This document shows, piece after piece, positions 21,091 to 30,553 of a stretch of 64,000 nt of DNA. The stretch spans positions 21,868 to 85,867 of the forward strand of contig DFKE01000010.1 of NCBI GenBank assembly GCA_002373505.1. Direction: 5' to 3'. The DNA is from Bacteroidales bacterium UBA3653. GTDB taxonomy: Bacteria; Bacteroidota; Bacteroidia; Bacteroidales; Paludibacteraceae. Below the pieces are notes generated by a model, which ran no database searches, had not been told where the DNA came from, and saw only the letters and a program-made list of their open reading frames with translations. Both the position numbers and the translations under genes were made by a program. Position 1 is the first letter of the stretch, and the number at the start of each line of letters is the position of its first letter.

Positions 21091-23502
21091 CTATTTCGTA
21101 CCACTCAAGATACCATTTTCTTTATCTTCATTGTTGATGCGTTGATATCCGCGTGTCGAGGCTCTCGACCCAAAGTCAAGATTGAAGTTGAAATTGAGCA
21201 TCAGCACTTGACGATAGTTCTGCATAACGGCTGTATTGGCAGTCGGGGCAAGGGCAGACAAGTCCTTTGTGACGGTTCTGGAGCCGTGTGGAGAGAACGG
21301 ATTAACCATCATAATACCGAAGCCGAAATGCTCTGAATTATAGTTGATGCCTATATCGTGCGTCAGCTCGCCGAGGGTCAGCGTTTCGCCCCATAAGTTA
21401 TGCTGCGCAGTAACCACATCGGCAAAGAAGCGCCAACCTTTCAGTAGATAGAAAATGCCGCCACGCACACCGTAATTGACATGCTCATGGTGGTAGTTGT
21501 TGCCCTGACTGACCATGTATTTGACAAATGGCGTGACATTGAACATCAGTTTGTTATCAAGCAGTTTAACTTGCACACTCGGCGAGACATTCAATTTATG
21601 ATAGCCGCGCTGGTTGTCATACATGCGGATGGCATAAGGCGACCCGTCTATAATTTCCTCAAAGGTTTCTTCCATAATAGGCTTGTGGTCGTAGCTATAG
21701 TTTGCCCAAAGATTGAGATTGACATGCTTGGACTGCCACGATAGTTCCATCTCATTCGACACATACATGACAGATCTCAGGTTCGGGTTGCCTCGCCGCA
21801 TTTGGTACTTGTCAATCTGTTGCGTAATATCGGACAACTGCGACAAAGAGGGTTGGTAGCCGGACACATAGCCTTTGTATTTCCAGAACCAACCTTTTCC
21901 AAAATCATAACTCATGGTCAACTGCGGGCGTGCAATCCAAGTGCTTTGTTTCTGTCCGCCTTGCTCAATAAGGGTGTGCATAACTCCGATACCTACCACA
22001 TATGAAAACTTATCAACTCTGTGCCTCATTTCAGCGAAAGCATAGGTCTCAGCGGTCGTCATATTGACGGTCGCGGCGGTGTTTCCCCAATAGGTGTTCT
22101 TCACCCATTGTTGGTTATGCCGTGCACCTACGGTGAGCATGATATTTTCCCATTCCTTTTCATAGATAGCTTCGCCGATAAGCGACCACTTGTCTCCTCT
22201 CACGGACGAAAGTACGTTCGTTGTATCGTTAGAAGCCGAGCCCCGAAGCGGCGTTTGCAGAAAACGGCGGTCGCTGTGGGTATTGATATACGTGCCGACC
22301 ACATCAAAATACAAACGTTGCTTGTGCGGCAGGTTATGCTGATAATAGATGTCCAATGACGGTGACTGACTGCTGCTGTTCTCATGGTCGTGTATCTCAA
22401 ATGAATCCGTCGGCTGAAACAAACGGCTGTCGCGGTCAGATGGTCCGTAAGGTGTATATGCCATATTATCACGCAAGCGGATGTTCAGCATATTTTTGTC
22501 GCCGTTTGTCCAGTTGTAATTCAGTGACACATTAACAGGATAAGTCTTGTAACGCGTCGGTTCGCCTACTTCGTTGTTCTCTATCTTGCCTGTCGAGAAG
22601 TCTTGTGCAAGGCGAGTGTGAGCTTGCTCACCCGACTCGCCGCCGCCAAGACTGGCAATGTGAGCTCCGCTCATGTTGAAATGGTAGGTCTCATTATTGG
22701 TACGCGTCCAATAAATATCGTACGGCGCATAAGTAGCGACTGCTTGTAAAGACGATTTGCCAAAATGCACCTTACCTACCAGATAGTAATTGCCGATACC
22801 CGGCAGGGTCAAACCGTTTGTGCCTGCAAGCATGAGCGAACCGCCTGTGTCGCGGTGCTTGACAATATAATCAACTACAGCCGCCGCACCGTTGTATCGC
22901 ACGCCCGGTTGGTCGTGGTACTCAATGCGGATAATATCTTTCGGGTTGATGGCTTTGACATCCGCCGTGCTTGCCTCTACACCGTTGATGCGCAGCTGCA
23001 CACTCTCGTCAGAAAGCGTTTTGACGGAATTGTCTATAGGACTGATCACGATGCGCGGAATTTGCAAGTTCTGTAACAGAGAAACGCCATCTGAGGAAGC
23101 CTGCATCTGTTCTTTGGATGGCAACAAAATTTGCCTGTCCACTTTCTGAATTATGGCTTGACTTTCCACAACCACTTCGCCCAGTTCCGTTGCGCCTTCT
23201 TGCATTTGTATCGTGCCTATATGCGTATTGTCGTTCACGGTAAGAGCCATGCGGATTGTTTCATAACCGATATAGGAGAGTTCCAGAATATAGTTTCCTG
23301 TGTCCGCGTTAAGCGTGAACTTGCCGTTGCTGTCGGTGGTTGTTCCGGCTATCTGCACCGTGTCCTGTATTAGCAAGACGGTTGCACCGATAATAGAAGA
23401 CTTATCGTTAGCGTCCTTGATACGACCGGATATTTTGGCATTGTTCGCCGTTGCGGTTATGGCAGAGCATAGCAATACCGCAAAAAATATAGAGTGTTTC
23501 AT
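21091..23502 (-). CDS. TonB-receptor-like outer-membrane barrel protein
   Basis: An 803-residue protein from MKHSIFFAVLLCSAITATAN (signal peptide). A carboxypeptidase-regulatory-like domain follows (KISGRIKDANDKSSIIGATV), then a plug-like region (LLQNLQIPRIVISPIDNSVK, IKAINPKDIIRIEYHDQPG) and a long beta-barrel of the outer-membrane beta-barrel family 3 type. No classic TonB box is obvious. It is the last gene of the sigma, anti-sigma, DUF4252 operon and is probably a target or effector of that envelope system. A long-range inverted repeat lies in its leader. An earlier in-frame start exists but would add residues before the signal peptide. Confidence 0.8.
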   Translation of the reverse strand: MKHSIFFAVLLCSAITATANNAKISGRIKDANDKSSIIGATVLLIQDTVQIAGTTTDSNGKFTLNADTGNYILELSYIGYETIRMALTVNDNTHIGTIQMQEGATELGEVVVESQAIIQKVDRQILLPSKEQMQASSDGVSLLQNLQIPRIVISPIDNSVKTLSDESVQLRINGVEASTADVKAINPKDIIRIEYHDQPGVRYNGAAAVVDYIVKHRDTGGSLMLAGTNGLTLPGIGNYYLVGKVHFGKSSLQAVATYAPYDIYWTRTNNETYHFNMSGAHIASLGGGESGEQAHTRLAQDFSTGKIENNEVGEPTRYKTYPVNVSLNYNWTNGDKNMLNIRLRDNMAYTPYGPSDRDSRLFQPTDSFEIHDHENSSSQSPSLDIYYQHNLPHKQRLYFDVVGTYINTHSDRRFLQTPLRGSASNDTTNVLSSVRGDKWSLIGEAIYEKEWENIMLTVGARHNQQWVKNTYWGNTAATVNMTTAETYAFAEMRHRVDKFSYVVGIGVMHTLIEQGGQKQSTWIARPQLTMSYDFGKGWFWKYKGYVSGYQPSLSQLSDITQQIDKYQMRRGNPNLRSVMYVSNEMELSWQSKHVNLNLWANYSYDHKPIMEETFEEIIDGSPYAIRMYDNQRGYHKLNVSPSVQVKLLDNKLMFNVTPFVKYMVSQGNNYHHEHVNYGVRGGIFYLLKGWRFFADVVTAQHNLWGETLTLGELTHDIGINYNSEHFGFGIMMVNPFSPHGSRTVTKDLSALAPTANTAVMQNYRQVLMLNFNFNLDFGSRASTRGYQRINNEDKENGILSGTK

Positions 23503-23537
23503 TGTTTGTCTGGATTTTGTTGGGTAAAGGGCATAGA

Positions 23538-23605
23538 GCAACCGTTCTACATACTATGGTATGAAGAAATTTGGTGAAAAACTTTGATAGCCGCAGAACG
23601 GTTGC
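23538..23605. repeat. 11-base inverted repeat in the barrel-gene leader
   Basis: GCAACCGTTCT (23538-23548) and AGAACGGTTGC (23595-23605) are perfectly complementary with 46 bases between. They could form an mRNA stem before the barrel gene. Confidence 0.6.
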
Positions 23606-23638
23606 TACAAAGCCTTCTTTATAGAAAAGAGTGATAAC

Positions 23639-24091
23639 CTATTGCATCAGCTTGGCGACTTCTTCTTTTGTGAAATTGCCGACGATGACAATCATCGAAC
23701 TATCCAGTTTTCCGACAGAGCCGATGATCAGTTCGTGCGGCTTGCGCTTGTTGGAAAAGATGAACACATTATCCCCTTCCTCGGAATGACTAGTCATAAG
23801 GATTTCATATTCATCGTTATTAGAAAGCGTACTGATGTCTTTGTCTATCTGTTTCTTGCCCTGTTTGCTGTCCGCGCTGATGATAAGGAGTTTGTCTATA
23901 TTACTCAACTTCCCTAAGGAATCATCTCCTGTCGCTGTTTTTATGAAAGATGAGCCAAGATTGAACATGGCTTTGTTGATGCAGACAAAACTGATGCTAT
24001 CCATCGAAGCATACTTGGTAAATATCTTGTTCTGTGCTTGCGTAGACATTGCACATGCAAGGATACAGATTGCAATAATAATCTTTTTCAT
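23639..24091 (-). CDS. DUF4252 exported protein
   Basis: A 150-residue protein with a signal peptide (MKKIIIAICILACAMSTQAQ) and a body fitting DUF4252, common in Bacteroidales next to ECF sigma and anti-sigma genes (DKLLIISADSKQGKKQIDKD, MIVIVGNFTKEEVAKLM). The molecular role is unknown. It lies 12 bases after the anti-sigma gene. Confidence 0.75.
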   Translation of the reverse strand: MKKIIIAICILACAMSTQAQNKIFTKYASMDSISFVCINKAMFNLGSSFIKTATGDDSLGKLSNIDKLLIISADSKQGKKQIDKDISTLSNNDEYEILMTSHSEEGDNVFIFSNKRKPHELIIGSVGKLDSSMIVIVGNFTKEEVAKLMQ

Positions 24092-24103
24092 AACTATATG
24101 TTT

Positions 24104-24664
24104 TTAGAATGTTATATGTTTATTGATTATTTCTTTTGTGTCTTCTACCTGCTCAAAAGCATTGCGAGTAGGGGCTAAGCATTGCTGCGATGCCTTGGTA
24201 ATCATCGCATTGGCTTTGTGCAGTTCTGCTGCAGCTTCTTCCGGTGTCTTGCATGTGTCGCGGAATGGGTCTGTTGTGTATGTTCGCTGATGAAATAACA
24301 CACCGCCGCCTATCGCGAGAAGAATAGCCACCGTTGCTGCAACGCGATACCACATCTTCGGAGGTGTTTTAAGACGGTAGGTGATTCCTTTGTGGTGCTT
24401 CACCTCTGATAGAACCGGCTTTTTCTCCGTTTGTCCGAGGTTGTTCACAAAAGCGGTGATTTCCTCGGCTATGTCTTGCGGCATTTCTTGGTCGGAGATC
24501 TGCGCAAGCATAAGGAATAGTTGCTTGTCCTCTTGCAACTTTTCCGGCACATCCTCACGATGGAAAAAATCAGCCAACAGCCTTTCTTCGTCCGGCGTCG
24601 TTTGTCCCTCGTAGAAACGAGAGAGAAGCGATTTAATTTGTTCTATGGTCATGTTGTATGTCAT
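24104..24664 (-). CDS. Anti-sigma-like membrane protein
   Basis: A 186-residue protein with a cytoplasmic N-terminal part (IEQIKSLLSRFYEGQTTPDE), typical of Bacteroidales FecR-like or anti-sigma proteins, and one membrane segment (WYRVAATVAILLAIGGGVLF, about 113-132). Its ATG overlaps the sigma stop (ATGA), so expression is coupled. It is short for FecR and lacks the FecR periplasmic domain. It should hold the sigma factor at the membrane. Confidence 0.75.
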   Translation of the reverse strand: MTYNMTIEQIKSLLSRFYEGQTTPDEERLLADFFHREDVPEKLQEDKQLFLMLAQISDQEMPQDIAEEITAFVNNLGQTEKKPVLSEVKHHKGITYRLKTPPKMWYRVAATVAILLAIGGGVLFHQRTYTTDPFRDTCKTPEEAAAELHKANAMITKASQQCLAPTRNAFEQVEDTKEIINKHITF

Positions 24665-25146
24665 AGTTTTGCAGTCAGTTCTTTTAATGATTTCCTTGCT
24701 CTGGATAGCAAGGTATAAATGTTTTCGCGACTGAAATGGGTCAGTTCTTGTATTTGGTCTATCTCCAGTCCGTCAATAGTGCGTAATCGAAGCACTGTTT
24801 GTTGGTCGGGAGGCAGTTTTTCAATCAGTTGGATCACTGCGTTAAGGTCACTTGCTGCGTCAATTTGATTTTCGGTGTTGTGGTCTAAAAGCGCCTCAAG
24901 GCTTTCTTCATCTGCTTGCGTGCTTCTGGACTTGAGACGGTCAAGGCAGTTGTTTCGCACCATGGTCAGAACAAATGGAAGTGGTGGTTTGTCGGGTTCT
25001 ATCGTGTCCCGTTTGATCCATAACTCGGAGTACACATCTTGCACGCAGTCACGCGCCTCGTCACGGTTACGGAGTAAGTTGTATGCCAGTGCATACATCT
25101 TTTCGCTGAACGGCAAATATATTTGCGTAAACTGCTCGTGCGTCAT
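24661..25146 (-). CDS. ECF-type RNA polymerase sigma factor
   Basis: A 161-residue sigma factor with region 2 (YLPFSEKMYALAYNLLRNRD, ARDCVQDVYSELWIKRDTI) and region 4 (LRLRTIDGLEIDQIQELTHF, SRENIYTLLSRARKSLK). It leads the operon of anti-sigma, DUF4252 and barrel genes, with a housekeeping-type promoter about 100 bases upstream. A degenerate tandem repeat lies farther upstream at 25301-25407. Confidence 0.9.
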   Translation of the reverse strand: MTHEQFTQIYLPFSEKMYALAYNLLRNRDEARDCVQDVYSELWIKRDTIEPDKPPLPFVLTMVRNNCLDRLKSRSTQADEESLEALLDHNTENQIDAASDLNAVIQLIEKLPPDQQTVLRLRTIDGLEIDQIQELTHFSRENIYTLLSRARKSLKELTAKL

Positions 25147-25244
25147 GTCTGGTTCCGTAACCTTTTATATAGGCTCTCTATATGTAATACGATTTTCTTG
25201 CCCAAATCTTACAACAAAACGTCATTTTTTCCCATAAACCTGCA

Positions 25245-25275
25245 CAAAGATACAATAATTTTTCGAGATATGCAA
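25245..25275 (-). promoter_or_regulatory. Promoter of the sigma operon
   Basis: Minus strand TTG (25275-25273), 20 bases, TATCTTTG (25252-25245). Confidence 0.65.
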
Positions 25276-25300
25276 CTCTCTAGTCTAATTTATATAATTT

Positions 25301-25407
25301 CCCGCCAAATTCCCAAACAGAAATCCGCCAACTTCCCAAATCAAACTTCACCATCTTCCCAAACAGAATTATGCCAAACTGCCGAACATAATTGCGCCAA
25401 ATTACCG
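25301..25407. repeat. Degenerate tandem repeat of about 23 bases
   Basis: About five units of the form CGCCAAATTCCCAAACAGAA with drift. The third unit and its flanks are the 41-base sequence shared with 20881-20921. Confidence 0.6.
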
Positions 25408-25652
25408 ATTTTAAATACATAAAAAAACTGAAAAAATCTATGCAAAATGGGGTAAAATAAGAGGCGCGCTGAGAGCGCAAAAGGACCGCTGCAGAGGTGT
25501 CCTAGACTTTGTTATTAAGAATACACTCTAATCTGCTAATTATCAAGCATTTACAAGAATGTCAAAAATAACCAAATTTAAGCATTTTCGCACTTTCATT
25601 TCGCAAAATAGGACTATTTTTTGAGAACCGGCAAACACACATATAAAAAAAC

Positions 25653-25673
25653 ACCGACTCGCGAGGAGTCGGT
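25653..25673 (-). terminator. Terminator of the fadD operon
   Basis: Stem ACCGACTC with GAGTCGGT, followed on the minus strand by GTTTTTTT. Confidence 0.8.
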
Positions 25674-25719
25674 GGTAACAAGCTTGGTATTACCCGTGGG
25701 CTTGCGTTTATGATATGCA

Positions 25720-27627
25720 TCAAAGCGCGGCCAGGTTCTTTTCGTTGAATAGTTCCTTGCCTTCCGCGGTATAGGCATAGTCGATGCGGTCTTGGAAATA
25801 GGTCTCCACTTTTCCGCGAACCACTTTCATGGTGGAGTTAACCAGATGGTTCTGCTCCGTCCATGCCTCGTCCAGCACGGCAATGGTTGTCGGCAACCAT
25901 GCTTCGGGGAAGATCCCGTCTCTTGTTCCGCCGGGACGATAGGAGTCAATCTCGCTTTGGATCTTGAGGAGCATACACTCTTTTCCTTCCTTGCTGGCAG
26001 GATCTTTGCCTTGCTCTTTCGCCCATGCCTGCAATGCCTCTTTGTTCGGCACCATCAGCAGAATAGTATAGGGGTCTTGGTTGTTATGGAGAATACACTG
26101 GTCCACATAGATACTGCCATCGGTAAGCGAATCCTCGAATCCCTCGGGGCTGTATTTCTCTCCGTCCGCACGGATAAGGAGCGATTTGAAACGTCCTACC
26201 ACCCATAGATATCCGGGATGCTCTTTGGTTACATAACCCATATCGCCGGTGTGCAGCCATCCGTCCACGATGGTTGCCGCAGTGCTCTCGGGGTTCTTCC
26301 AATAGCCGGCCATCACGTTCTCGCCCTTGATGACAATCTCTCCGCGTTCGCCGTCCGGCACGATGTTCCCTTCTGAATCACAGATCTTGAGTTCCAGCGG
26401 GCTGACGATCCGTCCTGATGATCCGAAGATGGCTCCGTCGAAGGAGTTGGAGCAGATGATAGGTGTCGCTTCGCTCAGACCGTATCCTTGGAACATAGGC
26501 ATACCAACCGCGCAGAAATAACGCTGCAACGCAATATCCAGCAACGCGCCGCCGCCTACGAAGAACTTCATCCGTCCACCGAAATTCTCCCGCACGGCTT
26601 TGAAAATAAGCCGGTCAAAGAGTTTTACCAGCGGATACCTCCACCAGTTTTGCCATCCTCCGCGATTCCAATACTCCCGGTTGTAAGCAATGGCATTATT
26701 GAGAGCGAAATGATATAGTTTCTCTACTTTGGGACCTTTGGCTTTGATGCCTGCCTCGATACTCTTGCGGAAGTTGCGCGCGAGGGCAGGGACGGAGAGC
26801 ATCACATGAGGACGTACTTCGCGGATGGCTATAGGGATATTCTTCAATGTGGCCATTGCCGTTTTACCTACAGGAACGGTTGCGATACTTCCTCCGTACG
26901 ACATCATCGTATAGAACCCCGCCACGTGGGCGAAACAGTGGTCCAGAGGCAGAATGATCAGCATTACATCATCCGTGTTGCAGTAAATGACGGAACTTCC
27001 TTGCTCCACGTTGGCGGTGTAGTTGCGGTGGGTCAGAAGGATTCCTTTCGGGTCTGCAGTCGTGCCGGAGGTGTAACTGATATTGGCATAGTCGTCCGGT
27101 CCGACAGACTCATAGCGCTTTTGGAAAGAGGCAGCATCTTTCGCTAGCAGTTGCTCGCCCATAGCAATCACTTCGTCAATGCAGATCTCTTTCTCTTCAT
27201 ATTGCTCCAGCGGGTCGAAAACGATGACTTTTTCTACATTCGGACATTCCGGCATGATTTTGCGGATCTTCGGCAACTGCTGTTCCGAGACCATGATAAA
27301 TCGTGCGTCGGAATGACGGATACGGAATAACAGGTCGTTGGATTCTTCCAGCTTGATACTCAGCGGTACATTCACACCGCCGGCATAGAGAATACCTAAT
27401 TCACCTGTCACCCAGAGGTTGCGCCCCTGACTAAGCAGTGCAACGCGTTCGCCTTTCTGCAGTCCGAGCGCCATCATTCCTGCGCCGATACGATGCGCCA
27501 TCTCGCGCGTCTCACGGAAGCTCGTCTCTGTCCATTTGTCTCCTATCTTCTCGCGAAGGAAGACATGTTCGCTGAACTTGTGGGTGTAATGCTCCACAAA
27601 ATCAATAATTGTTGGTTTCTCCTTCAT
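25720..27627 (-). CDS. Long-chain acyl-CoA synthetase (AMP-forming)
   Basis: A 635-residue ANL-family ligase from MKEKPTIIDFVEHYTHKFSE; an upstream TTG overlaps the previous gene and is not favoured. Visible motifs: the ATP P-loop YTSGTTADPKGILLTH, GYGLSEATPII, and HTGDMGYV with the hinge region VVGRFKSLLIRADGEKYSPE. It activates fatty acids to acyl-CoA via acyl-AMP, probably at the membrane. Its length and C-terminal region resemble long-chain (FadD15-like) enzymes. It ends an operon with nuclease, folK and cvpA. Confidence 0.85.
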   Translation of the reverse strand: MKEKPTIIDFVEHYTHKFSEHVFLREKIGDKWTETSFRETREMAHRIGAGMMALGLQKGERVALLSQGRNLWVTGELGILYAGGVNVPLSIKLEESNDLLFRIRHSDARFIMVSEQQLPKIRKIMPECPNVEKVIVFDPLEQYEEKEICIDEVIAMGEQLLAKDAASFQKRYESVGPDDYANISYTSGTTADPKGILLTHRNYTANVEQGSSVIYCNTDDVMLIILPLDHCFAHVAGFYTMMSYGGSIATVPVGKTAMATLKNIPIAIREVRPHVMLSVPALARNFRKSIEAGIKAKGPKVEKLYHFALNNAIAYNREYWNRGGWQNWWRYPLVKLFDRLIFKAVRENFGGRMKFFVGGGALLDIALQRYFCAVGMPMFQGYGLSEATPIICSNSFDGAIFGSSGRIVSPLELKICDSEGNIVPDGERGEIVIKGENVMAGYWKNPESTAATIVDGWLHTGDMGYVTKEHPGYLWVVGRFKSLLIRADGEKYSPEGFEDSLTDGSIYVDQCILHNNQDPYTILLMVPNKEALQAWAKEQGKDPASKEGKECMLLKIQSEIDSYRPGGTRDGIFPEAWLPTTIAVLDEAWTEQNHLVNSTMKVVRGKVETYFQDRIDYAYTAEGKELFNEKNLAAL

Positions 27628-27638
27628 TATATCTTCGT

Positions 27639-28496
27639 TTATTTGATTGTCCAATCTGAAAAATTATAGTCGGCTTCAACCGCGTTTTCGATCTCATCGG
27701 GTAGGGCAGGGAAGAAATCAATGCCCGTCTGTCGCTCCGCTTCGTCTATGGAGAGCATATATGTCATCAGCGGCTTGTTGCTGGCTTGGTTGGGCATGAT
27801 AAAGCCGATAGCACTCCACGCTCCATCCGATTTATGGCGAAGCAGCACTTTGTAGAAAGCTTGCGGCACCACGATCTTTCGTACGCTACCGATTGTTGTT
27901 TCTGTATCTGTTACGATAGGTCCGCAGCAGATGTAAATAGCACCGTAAGTACTTGCTAAATCACGGACCAGTTCCTCCAGGTCTTTCCAGTCTCCGGCAT
28001 TGTTGCTGTGATGCTGCGGGCATATGTTGGTGGTGTAGAAAGACTCTTCCATCGCTTGCTCCGACCATTTCATATCTGCTGCGGGAGCCATATGACCGCG
28101 GTCATAGCCGGAGTTGCTGTAGTCTTTGCTTACAACAGGATCTCCTTCCACCATAGGGTCCGGCAGAAACTTGTCCGATCTCCCTAAATCACCCGCAACT
28201 TCCTCTGCCGTTAGTTCGTATGCTACCCAGTTGGGAATCCGCCATTCGGGATTATAACTGACGGTATAACCGAGATGCTGGATGATCTGTTCGCTGCGCG
28301 TGGTTTGCAGCAGGGGTATTTCCATACCGGCTGTCTCCGCCGCCTTCTCCTGTATAACTTCCGCAACCGGTTCAGAGGCTTTTGCCAGCCGGTATTCTTC
28401 CTGCAGGTAGAGCACCGCGGCGACGCAAATCACCGCTATGGAAGAGATGATACTTATTGTTTTCCGGAATCGGTTATTTCGCTTAGTGGTACGCAT
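27639..28496 (-). CDS. DNA/RNA non-specific endonuclease (NUC1 family)
   Basis: A 285-residue protein from MRTTKRNNRFRKTISIISSI, with an N-terminal membrane anchor or signal (ISIISSIAVICVAAVLYL) and a NUC1 domain carrying the signature DRGHMAPAADM (catalytic His) and the metal-binding Asn region NICPQHHSNNAGDWKDLEEL. It should be a periplasmic or anchored nuclease degrading DNA and RNA, perhaps for nutrient use. It overlaps the end of folK by 43 bases. Confidence 0.85.
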   Translation of the reverse strand: MRTTKRNNRFRKTISIISSIAVICVAAVLYLQEEYRLAKASEPVAEVIQEKAAETAGMEIPLLQTTRSEQIIQHLGYTVSYNPEWRIPNWVAYELTAEEVAGDLGRSDKFLPDPMVEGDPVVSKDYSNSGYDRGHMAPAADMKWSEQAMEESFYTTNICPQHHSNNAGDWKDLEELVRDLASTYGAIYICCGPIVTDTETTIGSVRKIVVPQAFYKVLLRHKSDGAWSAIGFIMPNQASNKPLMTYMLSIDEAERQTGIDFFPALPDEIENAVEADYNFSDWTIK

Positions 28497-28882
28497 ACAA
28501 ATTCTCGTTCTTGCCAAAGCGGGTGGGGGATGGTCAGTTCAGGGCTGTTCGCCTCTATCTCGGTTTCCCCGTCAAAAGCTTTGATAATATCAATATCGAT
28601 AGTCCTGTCCTGGTATTGCCGGTTGACCGACTTGTGCTCTCGCCCCAGTTGTCGTTCTATCTTCTGCGTGGCTGCCAGCATCTCGTGGGGCTGCAATTCT
28701 GTCTGTACCGAGCAGCAGAGATTGCAGAACTCATGCTCGCTTTTGTACCCCCATGGCGCAGAATAATAAAAAGAGGAGCAACGCATAATACTACCTATTT
28801 GCTGCTCCATTATATTTAGGGCTTGGCGGAGCGTTTGCTCCCGTTCGCCTATATTACTTCCCAGTGAAAGATAATATAGCAT
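28454..28882 (-). CDS. folK: HPPK, dihydropteridine pyrophosphokinase
   Basis: A 142-residue enzyme from MLYYLSLGSNIGEREQTLRQ. It transfers pyrophosphate from ATP to 6-hydroxymethyl-dihydropterin in folate synthesis. Signature parts are LSLGSNIG at the start and RQYQDRTIDIDII (the HPPK signature around 97-109), then IPHPLWQEREFVCVPL. The start overlaps the cvpA end by 29 bases. Length fits the family (about 150). Confidence 0.9.
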   Translation of the reverse strand: MLYYLSLGSNIGEREQTLRQALNIMEQQIGSIMRCSSFYYSAPWGYKSEHEFCNLCCSVQTELQPHEMLAATQKIERQLGREHKSVNRQYQDRTIDIDIIKAFDGETEIEANSPELTIPHPLWQEREFVCVPLSEITDSGKQ

Positions 28883-29336
28883 GTGTTGCTTTAACCATTT
28901 GCGGATAGACAACAGATGTGTTGACTACAGGTGCATCGTCCATGTAGTGGAATGCTTCGTTGGTCTTGTCTGTCACAAAAACGACCAGTAGTACCAGCAC
29001 TCCGTATTTGCAGATTCCGAATACACCTCCGAATAGTCTGTTAGCCCATCCTAAATGAATGGCGCGCATGAATCTGGTTAGTCCTTTGGCCATGATGGAC
29101 AACAGGATGGCGATAGCCAGAAAAATCAGCGTATATGCCACTACGTCACAAACTCCTTGCGGCCAGGTAAACTGATGCAGCAGCCATTCAGAGAAAGACG
29201 GTGCTCCAAACCGGGCACCGAGCACTCCGAGAATCACTACCACTATGGCAATGATCTCGGAGATAAACCCGCGCATCAAGCCCCTTACGAGACCTATGAG
29301 AAGCGGTAGAACTAACAAAACATCCAGCCAGTTCAT
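28854..29336 (-). CDS. cvpA: CvpA-family membrane protein
   Basis: A 160-residue protein with four predicted membrane segments (WLDVLLVLPLLIGLVRGLMR; EIIAIVVVILGVLGARFGAP; VVAYTLIFLAIAILLSIMAK; FGICKYGVLVLLVVFVTDKT), as in CvpA/colicin V production proteins of the inner membrane. The exact role is unresolved; the family affects envelope integrity and biofilm. It heads the cvpA, folK, nuclease, fadD run and starts 3 bases after the DUF5689 gene stop. Confidence 0.85.
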   Translation of the reverse strand: MNWLDVLLVLPLLIGLVRGLMRGFISEIIAIVVVILGVLGARFGAPSFSEWLLHQFTWPQGVCDVVAYTLIFLAIAILLSIMAKGLTRFMRAIHLGWANRLFGGVFGICKYGVLVLLVVFVTDKTNEAFHYMDDAPVVNTSVVYPQMVKATHAILSFTGK

Positions 29337-29339
29337 CGA

Positions 29340-30548
29340 TTAGCGGTCTTTGGGATCGTACTCTTTGGGAACCCAGGGAGCTGATTCATCGCCTTGGTAG
29401 TACATGACGATATCATTTACTGCCCCGATACCCGGAATACCACGAGGTGTAACAGACCACTCATAACCCGTCAATTCGTTTTTTTTCAGTGTTTCTGCTT
29501 TGTCCAGATACCAGCCGAGGATACCGGTCACTGTGCCTTCGAAATTACTGCATTGCGCAATACCTGTCTTGTCTGCTCCAGGAAGGTAGAAGTATGCAAA
29601 TTTTGCATATTCGGAGTTGGAGCACATGATAGTTGAGGACCCTTGGTCTTGCAGCAAACGACTCTGCGGATAACCGATATTCTGCGTAGAGGGAGCGAAT
29701 ACGTTTGCTCCTCCTCCGCCAATAGTATCAGGATTGGTCGTGTCGCAGTTTTTCAACGTACCGTTGTCATCGTATTTCCCGTTGAAATGTACGTCTTTAA
29801 GCCGAACCAGACGGCCGTCCATCTTACGCACTGCATCCATGTCGGTGGCGTTTGCTGTCGGTTGCTTCTTGATTTGCGTGTACAGTTCAGTCAGTGTTAA
29901 CTCGTCATACTGTAGTTTGCTTATGTCCGGTGTGCCTATCATGCGGGTGGCACCTCTGAATACAGAACCCTGGATACGTCCCGGACACCAACCTACCTTC
30001 TGCGATGCGTTCATCGCATAGATATTGTTGTTGTATGACGGGACACAGAGTTGCGGCTGGTTGGCATATCTGCCCACTGCCAAACCATTGCAGCGGATCA
30101 GAATCTCTTGTCCGATCTGATACATTCCGGCGCTGGAGCCGAGATCCACCGATATACGGAGATTCTGCTGCTGACCGCCTACAATCTGCTGGATCACCAT
30201 TGATTTATAGAAATTGCCGGCATAGTCGTCCGTAGTGATTCGCCCGCGGATATAGATACCGGGACCATTCACTGGCAGTGTGTCCACGGAATAGAGATAT
30301 ATACCGTGCGTGGCGTCATACGAGCGGTCGCGGTAAGGGCATGTATCACTGTGGAAACTGCCTTCTTCGGTCATAAATTGATCCAGAAAGTCATTGAGAT
30401 TATATACCTGGCCGTCGGCTGTCAGTTCTGCGACTTTGTCTTCGGAAATGAATACATCCTCTTGCTGCAAGCCGCGCGGCTCACAGGAAGCCAGAAAAAG
30501 TACAAAGGTACAAAGTACGGAGTACAATATATATTTGGAAGTCTTCAT
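29340..30548 (-). CDS. DUF5689 lipoprotein
   Basis: A 402-residue lipoprotein; signal peptide MKTSKYILYSVLCTFVLFLA followed by the lipobox Cys at S-C-E-P. The body matches the DUF5689 pattern of Bacteroidales surface or periplasmic proteins (GIYIRGRITTDDYAGNFYKS, LVRLKDVHF). It lies 5 bases after the TonB receptor gene and is probably its outer-leaflet partner, like SusD-type partners of SusC proteins. Part of the leader peptide is encoded by a GTAC repeat with 7-8 base steps. Confidence 0.8.
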   Translation of the reverse strand: MKTSKYILYSVLCTFVLFLASCEPRGLQQEDVFISEDKVAELTADGQVYNLNDFLDQFMTEEGSFHSDTCPYRDRSYDATHGIYLYSVDTLPVNGPGIYIRGRITTDDYAGNFYKSMVIQQIVGGQQQNLRISVDLGSSAGMYQIGQEILIRCNGLAVGRYANQPQLCVPSYNNNIYAMNASQKVGWCPGRIQGSVFRGATRMIGTPDISKLQYDELTLTELYTQIKKQPTANATDMDAVRKMDGRLVRLKDVHFNGKYDDNGTLKNCDTTNPDTIGGGGANVFAPSTQNIGYPQSRLLQDQGSSTIMCSNSEYAKFAYFYLPGADKTGIAQCSNFEGTVTGILGWYLDKAETLKKNELTGYEWSVTPRGIPGIGAVNDIVMYYQGDESAPWVPKEYDPKDR

Positions 30549-30553
30549 AGAGC

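Larger units (their letters stand above)
25147..25719. other. Gap upstream of the sigma operon
   Basis: No gene is supported. It contains the sigma-operon promoter, a degenerate tandem repeat and the terminator of the fadD operon. Confidence 0.5.

Noticed and set aside
24153..24353. Extra frames inside the anti-sigma gene and similar antisense frames across the long genes
   Set aside because: They are shadows of well-supported genes in other frames, with no family resemblance.
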